A stretch of DNA of 64,000 bases from Trichobilharzia szidati (GCA_944472155.2 OX235272.1:13376354-13440353); one strand, 5' to 3'. Shown: positions 1 to 11,589, counted from the first letter of the stretch. The notes: generated by a model not told the origin, from the letters alone. Made by a program: numbers and translations.

Positions 1-300
1 CTAAAACAAAAAATACAACTTATGATTCATTGACAAAAAGTCCTTGTGGTTACCTTATAGAACAGAACATTCACTTTACCACTTGACACAACTAGTTGTA
101 AACGTTTAACATTATATATATATATATTCCTACAAGTTTTCCTTATTCTTCAGGGACGCTGTTTTTTGCATCTAAATTATTTCTTATCAGGCTTTCACTG
201 AGTATGAATAAATGCGTAAGTTACTGTGTAACTTTTTAAGTTCACATAAGCAAAACTAGACAGTTGTCTAGTATTTTGATATGCTTGTGTTCTCTGAGCT
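1..300. other. AT-rich sequence, no gene seen
   Basis: Low-complexity AT-rich DNA with a short (TA)n run near 116-128. I see no open reading frame or repeat family that I can name. Confidence 0.4.
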
Positions 301-560
301 GGATAGTTAATTTGAGAAGCTTTCATCGCCCTACTAGGCGACATCTTCAGCGCATACTTCAATTCATTGAAGTGAGCTTTTAGATTTCTCCACGAGTTTA
401 TTAATCATCTCTCCTGGTGACCTTCGACGTGATTGGTTGTCAACAGTGGAGTGATATCAATGTTGAGAGAAATATCACCTCCTGAAGAAAAAATAAACAG
501 ATTCAGTGATATTCTATAAGACTTCGGAGGCGTTGTATATCAATCATAATGGAACCAATT
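285..560 (-). mobile_element. PLE-A-related 3' terminus with hammerhead-like motif
   Basis: On the minus strand this matches the 3' end of the other PLE-A copies: a CTGAAGAT core, a hairpin, GAAAGCT, then the phrase CCAGCTCAGAGAACAC also seen near 34195 and 37490. The internal sequence is diverged from the copies at 30-37 kb, so it is probably a sister PLE family. No coding sequence is preserved. The motif itself is listed separately. Confidence 0.55.
313..354 (-). ncRNA. Hammerhead-like motif, PLE-A type
   Basis: Read on the minus strand: core CUGAAGAU, stem II GUCGCC/GGCGAU around a UAGUAG loop, GAAA, a two-base GC loop closed by one A-U pair, then the stem I 3' strand. Stem II differs from the GUUGUCC/GGACGAC of other copies but stays paired, which is compensatory change. 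Stem I (UGCG with CUCA) has one mismatch. One base (U) is extra after the CUGAAGA core. Confidence 0.5.
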
Positions 561-950
561 ATCAAAAGGAAGTAAAGTAGTAAAAGAAGAAAAAGAGTGA
601 ACCAAATGTGTAAGTAATTGTGTCTATTTAGACTACTCCAAGATAAGGAAGGATGTTTTTGAAATTAATAGCAAATAGAAGTAAGAATTGCTGTGATTCT
701 TGTAATACAGAGTTTGGTTTGACTTGGGACTATGGGGCATACTGAAAAGAGGTAGATTATAATCAGTCAGTCATTACAACAGCCTCGTATATCCCCGCTT
801 GGCGGTAGTCATGCCAGTGAAAATGAAGTGTTTTTCGGGTCGTTTGTTGAACAAAATTCGATTCATAAGTAGATCCATAATTCATTTATGTTCACCTAGA
901 TAAATACATGTATCAAAGCTTGCTTGAACTTTTCCATAGATTATCCTACG
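560..950. other. No feature recognised
   Basis: About 390 bases without a recognisable repeat or supported coding region. A short GC-richer patch near 785-845 does not match anything else in the window. Confidence 0.3.
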
Positions 951-954
951 TCGA

Positions 955-1425
955 ATTGGGAAAGTTTCATTATTTATTTTATTATTGTTCCTTTGGGTTC
1001 CTAGTGGAACATAGGGCTTCAACTAAACATCTCCACTTGCTTCTGTCTTCGGCCGTACTCTTCACCTGCATCCATGTTAATCCACACTGTTTCAACTCCT
1101 CTTCACACGATCTCCTCCATGTCACCCTTGCACTGACGTCCCACTCGACGCCTGGAGTGGTGTCTTTGCTGCTTCTTCGACCAGTTTATCGGTTTTTGCT
1201 TGTGAGTCTTCGATTTTGTGTGACATCAAACATAAATCATCCAAGCGCGAAATCCAGGTCTTCTAGGCTCTTCAAGGTTGTTCACGTCTGTCCAGGACAT
1301 CGCTCTCTTCTCGTCTCGCACTGTCTGACGCATAATCCAGCCCAGCACAATTGGGAATATCATTGGTGATAATAAGCGCCCTTGTCTGACTCCTGTGTGT
1401 ACTTCAAACGCCTCGCTGAGTCATT
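955..1425 (-). mobile_element. RTE-1a LINE fragment, 3' end fused to RT by internal deletion
   Basis: The plus strand begins with the reverse complement of the RTE-1a 3' end (phrase TTGGGTTCCTAGTGGAACAT). Near 1146 it jumps to sequence that lies about 700 bp further inside the element, around the RT catalytic region. In the long copy at 11590-12945 these two parts are separate, so this copy has an internal deletion. The catalytic region at 1236-1251 carries the same four-base insertion as three other copies. No reading frame is intact. Confidence 0.75.
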
Positions 1426-1800
1426 TTGAAGGAATGATATTCATTATTTTTTTATAAAAATGTACCAGATGTTTAACATTGTCTATAATCTTCATAATGA
1501 AGTTAGAAATAATGGATTAATCAGGTGTTGGCGGAAGAAACCATGAATGTTTCAGATAACGTCCATTTGTTTTTTTTCAGAATTATCACAAAATGAATAT
1601 TTACAAGAAAGGCATGAATAAAACAAGCATCTGAAAGAAATAATATGCCTAATATATATGTTGCCTTTCATTGGAAAAGACTACTGAATAGAGAATTAAG
1701 GTGATGTTCCTCCAAGCATTGTCTCATATGTCGATAGATACATCGTGGTTGTTTTGGATCTTATAAGTCGACAAAAAGAAATTACACACACAAAATATCT
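1425..1800. other. No feature recognised
   Basis: AT-rich sequence between two RTE-1 fragments. I see no motif or reading frame with support. Confidence 0.3.
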
Positions 1801-2445
1801 ACATTAGCAGTCAACTGTTTACCTTAACTTTATCAGCTTTGAAAAGGCCTTCGATAGCGTCCCAAGGGTGAAGTAACCTGGAAACTGCAGCTTCAGCACT
1901 ACTGACTGCCTCAAACCATCATCAACCTCATTCAGCAGCCACTGGATGGACTGGATTATGCGTCAGACTATATGGAGCGAGAGGACAGCAATACCTTGGG
2001 TCGATAATAGAAGACTCTAGAAGATCTGGACTTTGTGCATCATTTACGTCTAATATCACACGAGCTCGAAGGTTTCTAGCAGAAAACTAATAAGTTGGCA
2101 AAAGAGGCATTGGTGAAGACAGAGTGGAGAAAGGTGATGAAGATATTTAACCACCACCACCAACAACAACAACAAGCATCGATCACCGCCAACTGCAGAA
2201 ATTCAAAAGGAAGTCACCTCTTTCATTCATCTACGAGGAATCATTTCAACACTATAGGCATCATAGGTGAGGATTTCAAATCCAAACAGAATAAGAATGC
2301 GAAATCAGTGTGGAAATCTGCTGCACTCAGAATAAAGAACAAGATTCGTTTTTTTTGCTTTCTAACACTTATGTCAAGCAAGTCAGTGCTTCTAAATGGT
2401 ACAGAGAATTTGGTGAGTGCATCACAAAAATCATTCCCAACAGGC
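1800..2445 (+). mobile_element. RTE-1 LINE fragment, RT motif A region onward, degenerate
   Basis: A degenerate frame near 1824-1862 reads NFISFEKAFDSVP, which is RT motif A of the RTE clade with the catalytic Asp in AFDSV. Stops and frameshifts follow. The later part matches the glutamine/asparagine-rich linker and the KSVWKSAALR region of other RTE-1 copies. The fragment is cut by the CR1-A element that starts near 2445. Confidence 0.7.
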
Positions 2446-3556
2446 TACTACTAAATGGCTTTCTGTCAGAAATCACCCAGTGGTCCAAGGAAAACGGTCT
2501 CACCTCAAAACCCTCCAAATAACAAACAGTCAATTTCACCATCAACCATAAATCCGACCTAAACAAACTGGTTGGCTCTCACGAGGTGTGCAACATAGAT
2601 GGCACTGAAAGAGAAACCAAGTCAGAAATTAAATACCTAGGCGTCATTCTATCTGCTGATCTCATCTCTCCTGGTCGTCTCATATCTTGGCGATTTCTAA
2701 GAAAATATACCGTCTCACCTTCTACATCAAGAAGTTAAGACGAATGTCTGGTATAACCCAACCCAACCCAACCCTCACTCCTACAATTCGTTAACTCTCA
2801 CATTCTGCCTATTATTCTCTATTGTTCCTTAGTTCCTTAGTTTTTCCCGGGCTACTGAAGATGAACTATAACATCATATTACACAGGATGTTAAAGGTTG
2901 TCAGCAGGGTGAGCAATGTGCCACCTAACCAGCTTGTTAATATTCTCGTTGACAGGCACATGGACTCATGTGAAAAAGGGGCCAAATCCACTTTATCTAA
3001 CTCACCCCACCCTCTTCATTAACAACTCTCCCCTTGCATCTATCTCATCAGGCAAAATCAGAAGCCTGTGTAGAAAACTATATGCTCGCACCAGCAAGTA
3101 TAAAAACTCAACCATACCCTACTTAGTTCGTGTTCTGTGCGACAAAGTAAGCATTAGGCGTGACACCGCTAATTCATTAAATAGTCAGTAGAACAACTGG
3201 ATCTCGTCTTTCCAACTCATATCATTTATAGTTACAACATTTTCTTTCTTTCTTTTCCTTTTCTCTTTCTCTCTTTTTCTCTTTTTTCCGTTATGGGCCG
3301 CTTTGTTTCTTTCTTCCGCTTACGCCAGTAAATATGCTGGTATCTACTTTTCTAACACCTTCAAACACTGTTCAACTTTACATTTGCTACCAACATGCCA
3401 ATATTTTGTTGTCATAATGAACTGAGATTTCCTTAATCTATGTAGAATGCTATTTATCGATAATGTACTAACTGGATGCCTTACTGTAGTAAAAATGCTG
3501 AGAATTCGATTCTGTATCACAAGTACTGTTTTGGAATAAAGCAAATCATTATTAAT
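2445..3556 (+). mobile_element. CR1-A LINE, 5'-truncated 3' portion
   Basis: Begins in the RT domain just after the catalytic motif (NGFLSEITQWSKENGL) and runs through EIKYLGVILSADL-type sequence, FPGLLK, and the C-terminal phrase NILVDRHMDSCEK. The 3' untranslated part ends with TTTTGGAATAAAGCAAAT, the family's end. Stops and small indels split it into frames around 2310-2522, 2822-3022 and 2916-3191. The same order recurs at 8165, 34908, 43050 and, reversed, at 38012. Confidence 0.8.
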
Positions 3557-3599
3557 ACTTCAGACCTACACCAATAGCTACTTTATTTGTTTTGATACT

Positions 3600-3962
3600 G
3601 AACATAAGATAGTTAGTTGGGCAGGAAGGATGAGCAGAAGATTTCAGCCAGCAGCGAACTGAACAACAACCTACTGTCCTAGAAACATGCAGAAGGAAAT
3701 CAAGACTGGTTGACGTGAAATACATTAGGAAAACTGTTGAGTGACATCACGCGTTATGCAGACCCCCGATTAGGAACCGAATGAGAAAAGACAAGCTGGG
3801 TATTTGTTCATTGGTGGCATGGAGAAGACTGTATGAGGAGGAAATGACAGCTTATGGGAAATCGCAGAGTCAGGAAAGACTGTTGGCAACAGAGTGAAAT
3901 AGAAATGTCCTTTCGAAGCCTTATGTTCCAGTCGGGACCCAAGGAAATAATAATAGTGATAC
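3600..3962 (+). mobile_element. RTE-1 3'-end fragment, old copy
   Basis: Diverged copy of the last ~350 bp of RTE-1, ending in a recognisable version of the terminus (TATGTTCCAGTCGGGACCCAAGG then AATAATAATAG). Only the 3' end is present, as expected from 5' truncation during target-primed reverse transcription. No intact frame. Confidence 0.7.
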
Positions 3963-3964
3963 AT

Positions 3965-4500
3965 TGCGATAAGTGAGTTAACTCAACAATCTCAAAAAGA
4001 TCGTGCACTTTGGGCCAATTAGTCGATGGGAAAATCTAAATTCAACTCAATAAATAATAAGACCCGTTGTCATGGCCCAGGTCGTCTGGTGGATAACGCT
4101 GTGGAGTTTGAAACTATGGGCGCTAGGGTTCCAGCCTCAATTAGAATACTATCACTCACTGGAGAATGCAGATATCTCCAGTTGACGAGTCCTGAAATGG
4201 ATGGAATGCGCATCCTGGATTCCACTTCAATCTGAAAGACACCCAAGAGGTAGATTGCCCTAATAATGTTACTTAAAATGGGAGTGTACTTATCCATCTG
4301 AATAGATAAAAAAACAGAAGACCAAAAACCCACACTGAATTCATCCAGTTGGTTGTTTCATTTAAAATACTTTCATAATTATTTCTCATGTTTCCTACGG
4401 TGTTAACATAAATGGAGAAAATCACGTAATTATTGTCAAGTCTAGTTACTACGATAGAGGGACAATAACAGATGATGGCTGAAGGCTTTTTCCAAAGTCA
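3965..4500. other. No feature recognised
   Basis: About 530 bases with short overlapping frames on both strands (for example 4026-4235 and 4070-4333) that are mutual antisense shadows. No repeat family in the window matches it. Confidence 0.3.
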
Positions 4501-4687
4501 TTCAAAAACTTATTTATTTATTTATTTAAACGCAGAAAAAACTTGGTACAACATAACACCAAGAAAGATGTGCCACACAATAATAATAAAACAACATAGA
4601 TTAAAAGTAAAACTATAAGTAGAAAACGGATAAAGAACTTCATCTGGGAGGAAAACAGTCATGTTTAACAAGTTCAAACAGTATTCG

Positions 4688-4960
4688 TTAACTATCATCA
4701 GGAAGGGAAGAAAGAAGGAAATTGCAACACATTCGCCACTGATTACGATTCTTGGCCATATCCGATAACGTTTCGAGCCATCGATTCGAGCTATCTTGCG
4801 GACCCCAACCAGGGAGTCGTGATGCACCAACCGATGTTAATCTAGCACAAATATCCTTCATCCCACGACGCCACGTCATGGACTGACCACCCCTCCGCCT
4901 TTTCCATCCCGTCCCAGGTCTAGCGAATAGTGACCTGTACCGAAGCCTCTGGGATGACAT
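4688..4960 (-). pseudogene. RTE-2 C-terminal tail, frameshifted continuation
   Basis: 90-residue frame continuing the preceding minus-strand fragment (MSSQRLRYRSLFARPGTGW, then RRGGQSMTWRRGMKD). The same blocks lie in one continuous frame in the copy at 10207-10868, so a small indel near 4960-4975 broke this copy. Confidence 0.7.
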
Positions 4961-4972
4961 TCACCGCACATG

Positions 4973-5482
4973 TCAAAGCCACTGGAGCCGGTGTTTCCAG
5001 ATGACGAAACTCAATGAATGGTCATCTCCACTGTGTTCCAACACACGCCGCCAAACCTCAGAATTACTCACGCGATGATGCCATCGAACGCAAGCAATCC
5101 TGTGGAGACAGCGATGATCGAACACACAGAGTCGCCTCACATCCCCAGCTCGGAGAGGCCAGGTTTCACGGGCGTAGAGCAAGACAGCCCGCACCGAAGC
5201 ATTGTATACCCGACTTTCGACAGCAAGGCTAACGTTGCGACGGCGCCAGAGGTGGCTCAAGTTGACGTATGCCACCCTAGCCTTCATTATACGGTTGGAA
5301 ATCACATCCGTCACCCCTCCGCCAGCACTCACACAACTACCCAGATACAAAAACTTATCTACAACTTCAAGCGGCTCACCCTCAAGAGTGAGTGCAGGTA
5401 CAGGCTCCTGCCAATCTTGTAACAGTACTTTGCACTTAGACGGTGCAAAGCACATACCATACTTACAGACACTGATCGCCAA
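4973..5482 (-). pseudogene. RTE-2 RT C-terminal fragment
   Basis: 169-residue frame. It covers the thumb-side end of the reverse transcriptase: the KYGMCFAPSKCKVLLQDW phrase at residues 7-24, YLGSCVSAGGG near 47-57, and RAVLLYARETWPLRAGDVRR near 98-117. These are hallmark blocks of RTE/BovB-type LINE proteins, which copy their own RNA at the genomic nick. The apparent start Met is internal to the domain. The frame stops after HRLQWL and the product continues in another frame at 4688-4960. Confidence 0.75.
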
Positions 5483-5599
5483 CTGATTAAGTGCGATTTA
5501 GGCAGCCTGCATGCTCTCTGTCGCACAGTAAGAGGATATCATCTGCACACTCGAAGTCGAAAATTCTATCTCCAGGTAGCAGATCTGCAGCACCTTCAC

Positions 5600-5940
5600 C
5601 CATCTTCACATTCAAAAAACAGGGATGTGAGTGTCAGAGGCGTGTACCACTGAAAAGAATTTATAAGTAGTATATTGTGAATGATTTCTTCGGCAAGAAT
5701 GCTCAATATCTGAAAGATAGATTAAGCTGTGAAGAGGTGAAATAAAAGATCCTTGTAAAATGACACAGACTGCATCGAAGGAAAACAAACTAAGCAGAAT
5801 ACGAAGAGCTTTAAAAAAATTGAAAAAATTCAATCTTATTTTTTTATAGTATTTTGCCATTGCTTTACACCATTTCGCCAAATATGCCATTCTCCAATCA
5901 AACAATTCTGTATTTTGCTGTAACACGATTATGAGCGGAC
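5600..5940. other. No feature recognised
   Basis: AT-rich sequence. The 114-residue minus frame at 5612-5956 is Phe/Leu-rich, resembles nothing else here and is most likely chance. Confidence 0.3.
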
Positions 5941-5944
5941 TAGA

Positions 5945-6427
5945 ATTCAAAAACATTGACTATGGTCACGTGCTGAGCATGCCTAGCCATCGTCTCCCCC
6001 GACGGGCATTACTAGTTAGCTGATATAGGTGCAGGTTGGAAAAGAGTAAGTGGTGGCCAAACAAAAACATCACATCAATCAATCCATGAAATCCCTGACA
6101 GTTAAACTGAGTCATGTCAGGTAGGGAGATGCAGACTTCCAGGTTGGGGCCCTCGGAACTCTAAGAATCAATGGCTGGAGGCAGACAATAGGTGACATGG
6201 CTCAAAATCGTTATCAATGGCTTATGCAGATGTATTCAGTCTCTGTAATATTCAGTCTCATATTCCTTTCTACCATTACTCATTCTGTTTCACTCTTATA
6301 CTTGCCAAAACCCTATTGATTTTCTTCACTCATTTTCTTGTCTACCTTTGTGTGCTATTTGGAACGTGGCAACTGGAACTGCTGCACTTCGGTGTGAAGT
6401 TCTATGTTGAATCCAGCCAGCCAGATT
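5945..6427 (+). mobile_element. RTE-3 LINE 3' end
   Basis: Last ~480 bp of RTE-3. It begins at the LGHVLRMPSHRLP-like block, then the 'GWKRVSGGQTKT' block, then a 3' untranslated region containing TTCTATGTTGAATCCAGCCAGCCAG. The same 3' end is found at 45840-46335, 48830-49330, 54245-54690 and 59600-60185. It abuts an RTE-1 copy at 6425. Confidence 0.75.
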
Positions 6428-7290
6428 TGGATTTCGCAGATGATATATGTCTAGTGTCACACGAACCGGAAGATTTGCAGGCGAAAACAAAAGAACAAAC
6501 TGGCTGAAGAAACAGGCTACGAGGACAGGACTCCAGGTGATGAAGATAACCAATCAACAACGACGACAACAAAAACAACCAGCACCAATCACCATCAACG
6601 CGGGAGATTTAACAGAGGTCACTTGCTTCACTTATCCAGCCAGGAAACATCGTTTCAACTACAGGCCAGCGGAACGCATGGAGATGTCAAAGTCAGTCAG
6701 AATTGGAAGGGTAAGATACTCCTTCATCAACCTGAAACCAGTTTGGAAATCTTCTGCACTCACCCAGCATTAACAAAAAGATTCGGATTTCCAACACAAA
6801 TGTGAAGTCAGTTAGTGCTTCTATGCGGGTCAGAAACTTGCCCTGCGTGTCACGAAGAAGGTTTCCAAAACGCTACAGATATTTATCAACAGCTGACCAC
6901 TTCGTTGACTACATACTGAAGTTCAAATGATCGGTTGGAAAGAATTAGCAGCAAGAAACTCTGGCTAGGAACAAACAAACAGGCGGAAGCCTATTGCTCA
7001 ACATACATGTAGGAGAAAATGGAGATAGATTGGGCACACTCTGAGAAAGTCATCGAATGACATCACGCGACAGACCATAGCTCGAGTGGAATCCCAATGG
7101 AAAGCGACGAGTGGGTCTTTGGTGCGAGGGTGACATGGAGGAGATTGTGAGAGTTGGGGGAGGAGATGAGATATTATGGGCAGTCGTTTACCCAGCTGAA
7201 GACGATGGCACAAAATAGAAAAAAATGGAGATGTGCTGTCGAAGCTGTATGTTCCACTCGGAACCCAAGGCAGTAATAGTTAGTATAATA
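6425..7290 (+). mobile_element. RTE-1 LINE fragment with intact FADD motif
   Basis: Starts inside the RT at LDFADDICLVSHEPEDLQAK (6427-6486). Here the catalytic Asp-Asp is uninterrupted, unlike the four-base insertion seen in several RTE-1a copies. The usual polar linker and C-terminal region follow, degraded by stops, with a 3' end near 7285 (TGTTCCACTCGGAACCCAAGG). The ORF through 6217-6507 fuses the tail of the preceding RTE-3 to this RT by chance. Confidence 0.72.
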
Positions 7291-7429
7291 CCGTATTCTC
7301 TTAAAGCTAATATCATTTAATATGCTGATATCAATCTGTCTCAGTTATGTCTGCATTAGGCTGTTTGTTATGATACGATTAGTTTCCTATCTCAGCTTAA
7401 TCAATGATCGTATTCAAATGCTCTTAGAC

Positions 7430-8090
7430 TGAACCCCACCCACTAAATGTCAAACTGTTAATTTTACTTTCAGACATGAACAAGACTGGCGTGAAGTAAT
7501 TCAGTTCCATGATTCTTGTCATATGCTTTTCGCTGTGTCAGGAAATAAATCGAATCTTACCTACCTTGGTATGAGTTTCTCTTCCACTCTGCGTTGGCCG
7601 CCTCATACATTGTTGGTTTCTAAGATAATCTTTCGTTCGACTTATTGCCTAAGGCAGTTGAGACTTTCTAGCATAACACTGATTCATATTTTCTTCCTAT
7701 TCTTCTTTATTATTCTTCCCTCGATTTTTCATAAAGGATTATGCTACGTTACGTAGAACTTTGGAGGCTGTAAACGTAGGGTTAATGGTGTGTGTGCCTT
7801 TGACCCAACCAGCTAACATTGTTGTTAGTATCAGGCAATTTAATTCTTCCAAAGCAATTAGCTAAATTTGTCTACCATGGATACTGAACACAACTTTCTT
7901 GCTTTCATCTCATCCGGTAAAACCACGTACGGCTACTAAATATAAAAAAAGGTAACCATACCATATTTTGCACGAGTGTTGTATACAAAGTTAACTGTCA
8001 GAAAAGAGCTTGCATATATATGTGAGAGATAGAATAGTCATACCTAGCTGAATTACGAATTCCATTATGACTCTGTTCTGTAATGGAACT
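7430..8090 (+). mobile_element. Divergent CR1-like LINE fragment
   Basis: The frame at 7523-7756 includes NLTYLGMSFSSTLRWPPH, the equivalent of the KYLGVILSADLSWSSH block of CR1-A but much diverged. Weaker matches to the CR1 C-terminus continue to about 8030. It is an older or sister CR1 lineage. No 3' tail is recognisable. Confidence 0.55.
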
Positions 8091-8164
8091 TTATTAGCTA
8101 GACAAATGTGAATGCCTACATTTAATCAATTAATGAAAGGAGATCACATTCTTCTCCTTTACTA

Positions 8165-9292
8165 CCGTCAAATGTCAAAGTGACTGCTCTAAACTTGATG
8201 GCTTTCTGTCAGAAACCACCCAGTGGTCCAAGGAAAACGGTCTCACCTCAAAACCCTCCAAATGCCAAACAGTCAATTTCGCCTCTAGGCATAAATCCGA
8301 CCTAAACAAACTGGTTGGCTCTGACGAGGTGTGCAACACAGATGGCACTGAAATAGAAACCAAATCGGAAATAAAATACCTAGGCGTCATTCTATCTGCT
8401 GATCTCTCCTGGTCGTCTCATATCTTGACGATTTCTAAGAAAATATTCCCTCTCACCTTCTACATCAAGAAGTTAAGACGAATGTTTGGTATAACCCAAC
8501 CCTTACTCCTACAATTCTTTGACTCTCACATTCTGACTATTATTCTCTATTGTTCCTAAGTTCCTTAGTTTTTCCCGGGCTACTGAAGAAAGACTACAAC
8601 ATCATATTACGCAGGATGTTGAAGGTTGTCAGTAGGGTAAGCAACGTCCCACTTAACCAGCTTGTTAATATTCTGGTTGACAGGCACATGGACTCATGTG
8701 AAAAATGGGCCAAATCCATTCTATCTAACTCACACCATGCACTTCACTCACAACTCTTCCCTTGCATCTCATCGGGCAAAACCAGAAGCCTATATAGAAA
8801 ACTATATGCTCACACCAGCAAGTACAAAAACTCAACCATACCCTACTTAGCTCGTGTTCTGTGTGATAAAGAAAGCATTAGGCGTGATACCTATAATTCA
8901 TCAAATGGTCAGTAGAACAACTGGACCTTGTCTTTCCAACTCATATCATGTATAACTGCAACATTTTCTTTCTTTCTTTTCCTATTCTCTCTCTTTTTTC
9001 TCTCTTTTTTCTGTTATGTGCTGCTTTGTTTCTTTGTTCCAATTACGCCAGTAAATATGCTAGTATCTACTTTTCTAACACCTTCAAACACCGTTTCAGC
9101 TTTTTGTCTGCTACCGACATACCAATATGTTGTTGTCATAATGAACTGAAATTTCCTTAATCTATGTAGAATTCTATTTATTGATAATGTACTAACTGGA
9201 TGCAATACTGTGGTGAAAATGCTGAGAATTCCATTCTGTATCACAAGTACTGTTTTGGAATAAGGCAAATTATTATTGTTATTATTAAAGTA
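8165..9292 (+). mobile_element. CR1-A LINE, 5'-truncated 3' portion
   Basis: Begins in CQSDCSKLDGFLSE-type sequence, continues through EIKYLGVILSADLSWSSH (8368-8420) and the C-terminal block at 8550-8915, then the pyrimidine-rich stretch (TTTCTTTCTTTTCC...) and the 3' end TTTTGGAATAAGGCAAATTATTATTG. A frameshift separates the RT end from the C-terminal block. Confidence 0.8.
8550..8915 (+). pseudogene. CR1-A C-terminal domain fragment
   Basis: 121-residue frame with the C-terminal part of the CR1-A polyprotein: FPGLLKKDYNIILRRMLKVV, then NQLVNILVDRHMDSCEKWAK, then SSGKTRSLYRKLYAHTSKYK. The best-preserved copy of this block in the window; others are at 2822-3191, 35490-35810 and 43440-43780. 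Its function beyond the RT is not known to me. The start Met is internal. Confidence 0.65.
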
Positions 9293-9299
9293 TTCCAAA

Positions 9300-10010
9300 T
9301 CAGTTCATTCGACGCCATGTAATTCTACACATAAAAAAAGTAGGAATCAAGGGATTTTTTTTTAGAAACTTCAAATATCAAGGCCAGTTACTGTGATTAT
9401 TATTATTATTGTTTAGGTATTGTAATTGTTGGTCGATTAGGGTATGAAGAACAATATGGGTTGCCGCCTAGTGGTGTCTCAATAGCTTCTCAAATTTTTG
9501 CATGAACATTTTTCTAAAATGTCTCTCTTTACTTTTCCAAAATACCAAAATAAATCAATATTCTTATTCTGCTATTGTTGTTGTATATTTTCGTAGGTGT
9601 GATAAAGACATTTAAATTTAACCCACATGACTTACAAAATAATAAGTCAGGTATTTACAACGTAGACTGCAGTTTGGTTTCCACTTTACGTAAAACAGTG
9701 TTATGTTAATTTTTGTATTATTATTTTTTTTTTAGATAAACGCTTGCAATGTAAACATGTGATATAAGCAATTTGTTAAATATGGATTGAAATATGTGTA
9801 TACTACTGACAGGCATGAGTAGTTTCTAACGTCTTTCTTCAAAATGAGTATTGTTTGCTAGGCAAATCCAAGTAGTAGTAATCTAAACACAAGGGTGAGG
9901 GGAAGCCTTTTTTACTTGCTTGCGGCTAAGGTCATCAGTGTTGTACGGGGTTAATCTTGGTTGTTTTGAAGAACCAAATGGGTTCAAACCACTCAAACGC
10001 TAGTATCCCC
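9300..10010. other. No gene recognised; AT-rich with short ATT runs
   Basis: Around 700 bases between CR1-A and RTE-2 with (ATT)n near 9396-9410 and several T runs. No reading frame above noise and no match to the other repeats in the window. Confidence 0.3.
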
Positions 10011-10011
10011 T

Positions 10012-10195
10012 TGGATTTCGAGTGGAACATAGGACTTTAAAAGCACGCTGTCATTTCACTGTCTCCTGTGCAATCTTTCTTTTTAGCTAGCTCCCCAGCT
10101 GACCAGCTGACCATAAACTTTCATTTCCTCCCTCCCACACAATATCTCCTTCGTATCACCAACCAACACCAAACTCACCTCCAACCTCTCTATCG
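10012..10195 (-). mobile_element. Probable RTE-1 3'-end scrap
   Basis: The phrase CCTTGGATTTCGAGTGGAACATAGGA resembles the reverse complement of the RTE-1a 3' end (seen intact at 11605-11630), but what follows has decayed. It sits directly upstream of the RTE-2 copy. Confidence 0.4.
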
Positions 10196-10199
10196 GGTT

Positions 10200-11157
10200 C
10201 TATTCGAGTATGGTATGTGCTTTGCACCGTCTAAGTGCGAAGTACTGTTACAAGATTGTCAGAAGCCTGTACCTGCACTCACTCTTGCGGATGAACCGCT
10301 TGAAGTTGTTGATAAGTTTGTGTATCTGGGTAGTTGTGTGAGTGCTGGCGGAGGGGTGACGGATGAGATTTCCAACCGTATAATGAAAGCTAGGGTGGCA
10401 TACATCAACTTGTGCCACCTCTGGTGCTGTCGCAACGTTAGCCTGGCTGTCGAAGGTCGGGTATACATTGCTTCAGTGCGGGCTGTCTTGCTCTACGCCT
10501 GTGAAACCTGGCCTCTCCGAGCTGAGGATGTGTGGCGACTCTGCGTGTTCGGTCATCACTGTCTTCACAGGATTGCTTGCGCTCGATGGCATCATCGCGT
10601 GAGTAATTCTGAGGTTCGGTGGCGTGTGTTTGAACACAGTGGAGGTCACCATTCATTGAGTGTCGCCATCTGGAAACACCGGTGGCTTGGACATGTGCTG
10701 CGAATGTCATCCCAGAGGCTTCCGTCTAGGTCTCTGTTCACTAGCCCTGGGACGGGATGGAAAAGGCGGAAGGGTGGTCAGTCCATGACGTGGCGTCGTG
10801 GGATGAAGGATTTCTGTGCTAGATCAGCATCGGTTGGTGCGTCACGACTCCCTGGTTGGGGTCCGTGAGATAGCTGGAATCGATGGCTCGAAACGTTATC
10901 GGATATGGCCAAGAATCGTAATCAATGGCGAACGTGTTGCAATTTCCTTCTTTCTTCCCTTCCTGATGATAGTTAACGAATACTGTTTGAACTTGTTAAA
11001 CATGACTGTTTTCCTTCAAGATGAAGTTCTTTATCTTTTTTCTACTTATACGTTTACTTTTAATCTATGTTGTTTTATTATTATTGTGTGGTGCATCTCT
11101 CTTGGTGCCATATTGTACCGAGTTTTTTCTACGTTTAAAAAAATAAAATAAAATCTA
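10200..11157 (+). mobile_element. RTE-2 (SR2-like) LINE, 3' portion with complete 3' end
   Basis: Plus-strand sister of the copy at 4505-5600. It holds the C-terminal half of the RT protein and the whole 3' untranslated region, ending in AAAAAAATAAAATAAAATC at 11135-11157, an A-rich tail of the RTE type. The 5' end is truncated just after the catalytic motif. Confidence 0.82.
10207..10868 (+). pseudogene. RTE-2 reverse transcriptase, C-terminal 220 residues
   Basis: Longest uninterrupted retroelement frame in the window. Homology to the 4973-5482 copy begins at YGMCFAPSKCEVLLQD (10208). The upstream Met at 10068 and the residues after it come from unrelated flank. In order: the YLGSCVSAGGGVTDE block, the RAVLLYACETWPLRAEDVWR block, WHHRVSNSEVRWRV, the GHVLRMSSQRLPSRSL block, and GTGWKRRKGGQSMTWRRG. 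In RTE proteins these blocks follow the catalytic palm. Motifs A to C are missing, so the fragment cannot be active alone. Confidence 0.8.
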
Positions 11158-11164
11158 TTCGAGG

Positions 11165-11425
11165 GTCTATCTAACTCATGATATCACTTGAAGGCCTTTT
11201 TGAGCGTCTGTTCAATAGATCTTCTATTTATTTACGCATATTTGTTGAGCGATTGGGTTCCTGGTTGGTTTGTTGTCATCCAGACTTCATTCTTGATCAT
11301 CTTGGCTTTATTTTATCAGCGATCTGATCCTTTTAGTATCGAGGCAATCAACACTGTTGTTGATGAAGGTCTGGAGTAGCCTATTAGAAATGCTTTTTCG
11401 TGATTCACGCACTAGGTCTCTAAAC
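11165..11425 (-). mobile_element. RTE-1 fragment, degenerate
   Basis: Reverse complement of the RTE-1 C-terminal region: phrases equivalent to CATATTTGTTGAGCGATTGGTTC and GTTGTTGATGAAGGTC are present, with many substitutions. It lies between RTE-2 and a better preserved RTE-1 copy. Confidence 0.55.
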
Positions 11426-11589
11426 TATTTGGAAGTAATAATTTTACATGAATGTTGAGAACAAAAAAGAAAGTAACATAATGAATTATCAGTCAATGTC
11501 TGGGAGAACCTATTTATGTAGTTTGAAACTTGTTTATTCATCTCGACTGTGTTTACAAGTATGTGTAATCTGCGTGTGAAGTAAATATA

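Larger units (their letters stand above)
4505..5600 (-). mobile_element. RTE-2 (SR2-like) LINE, 3' half
   Basis: Minus-strand copy running from the catalytic region to the tail. Near 5535-5560 the minus strand reads FECADDILLLCD, a motif C with the Asp-Asp pair kept. Next come the YLGSCVSAGGGVTD block and the C-terminal WKRRRGGQSMTWRRGMK block. The 3' end is a TAAA-rich tail at 4510-4532. It is frameshifted between 4960 and 4973. The sister copy on the plus strand is at 10200-11157. Confidence 0.82.

Noticed and set aside
10068..10206. N-terminal 46 residues of the 266-residue frame ending at 10868 as part of a gene
   Set aside because: Homology to the RTE-2 protein begins only at about 10207; upstream is a decayed repeat end, so the Met at 10068 is chance.
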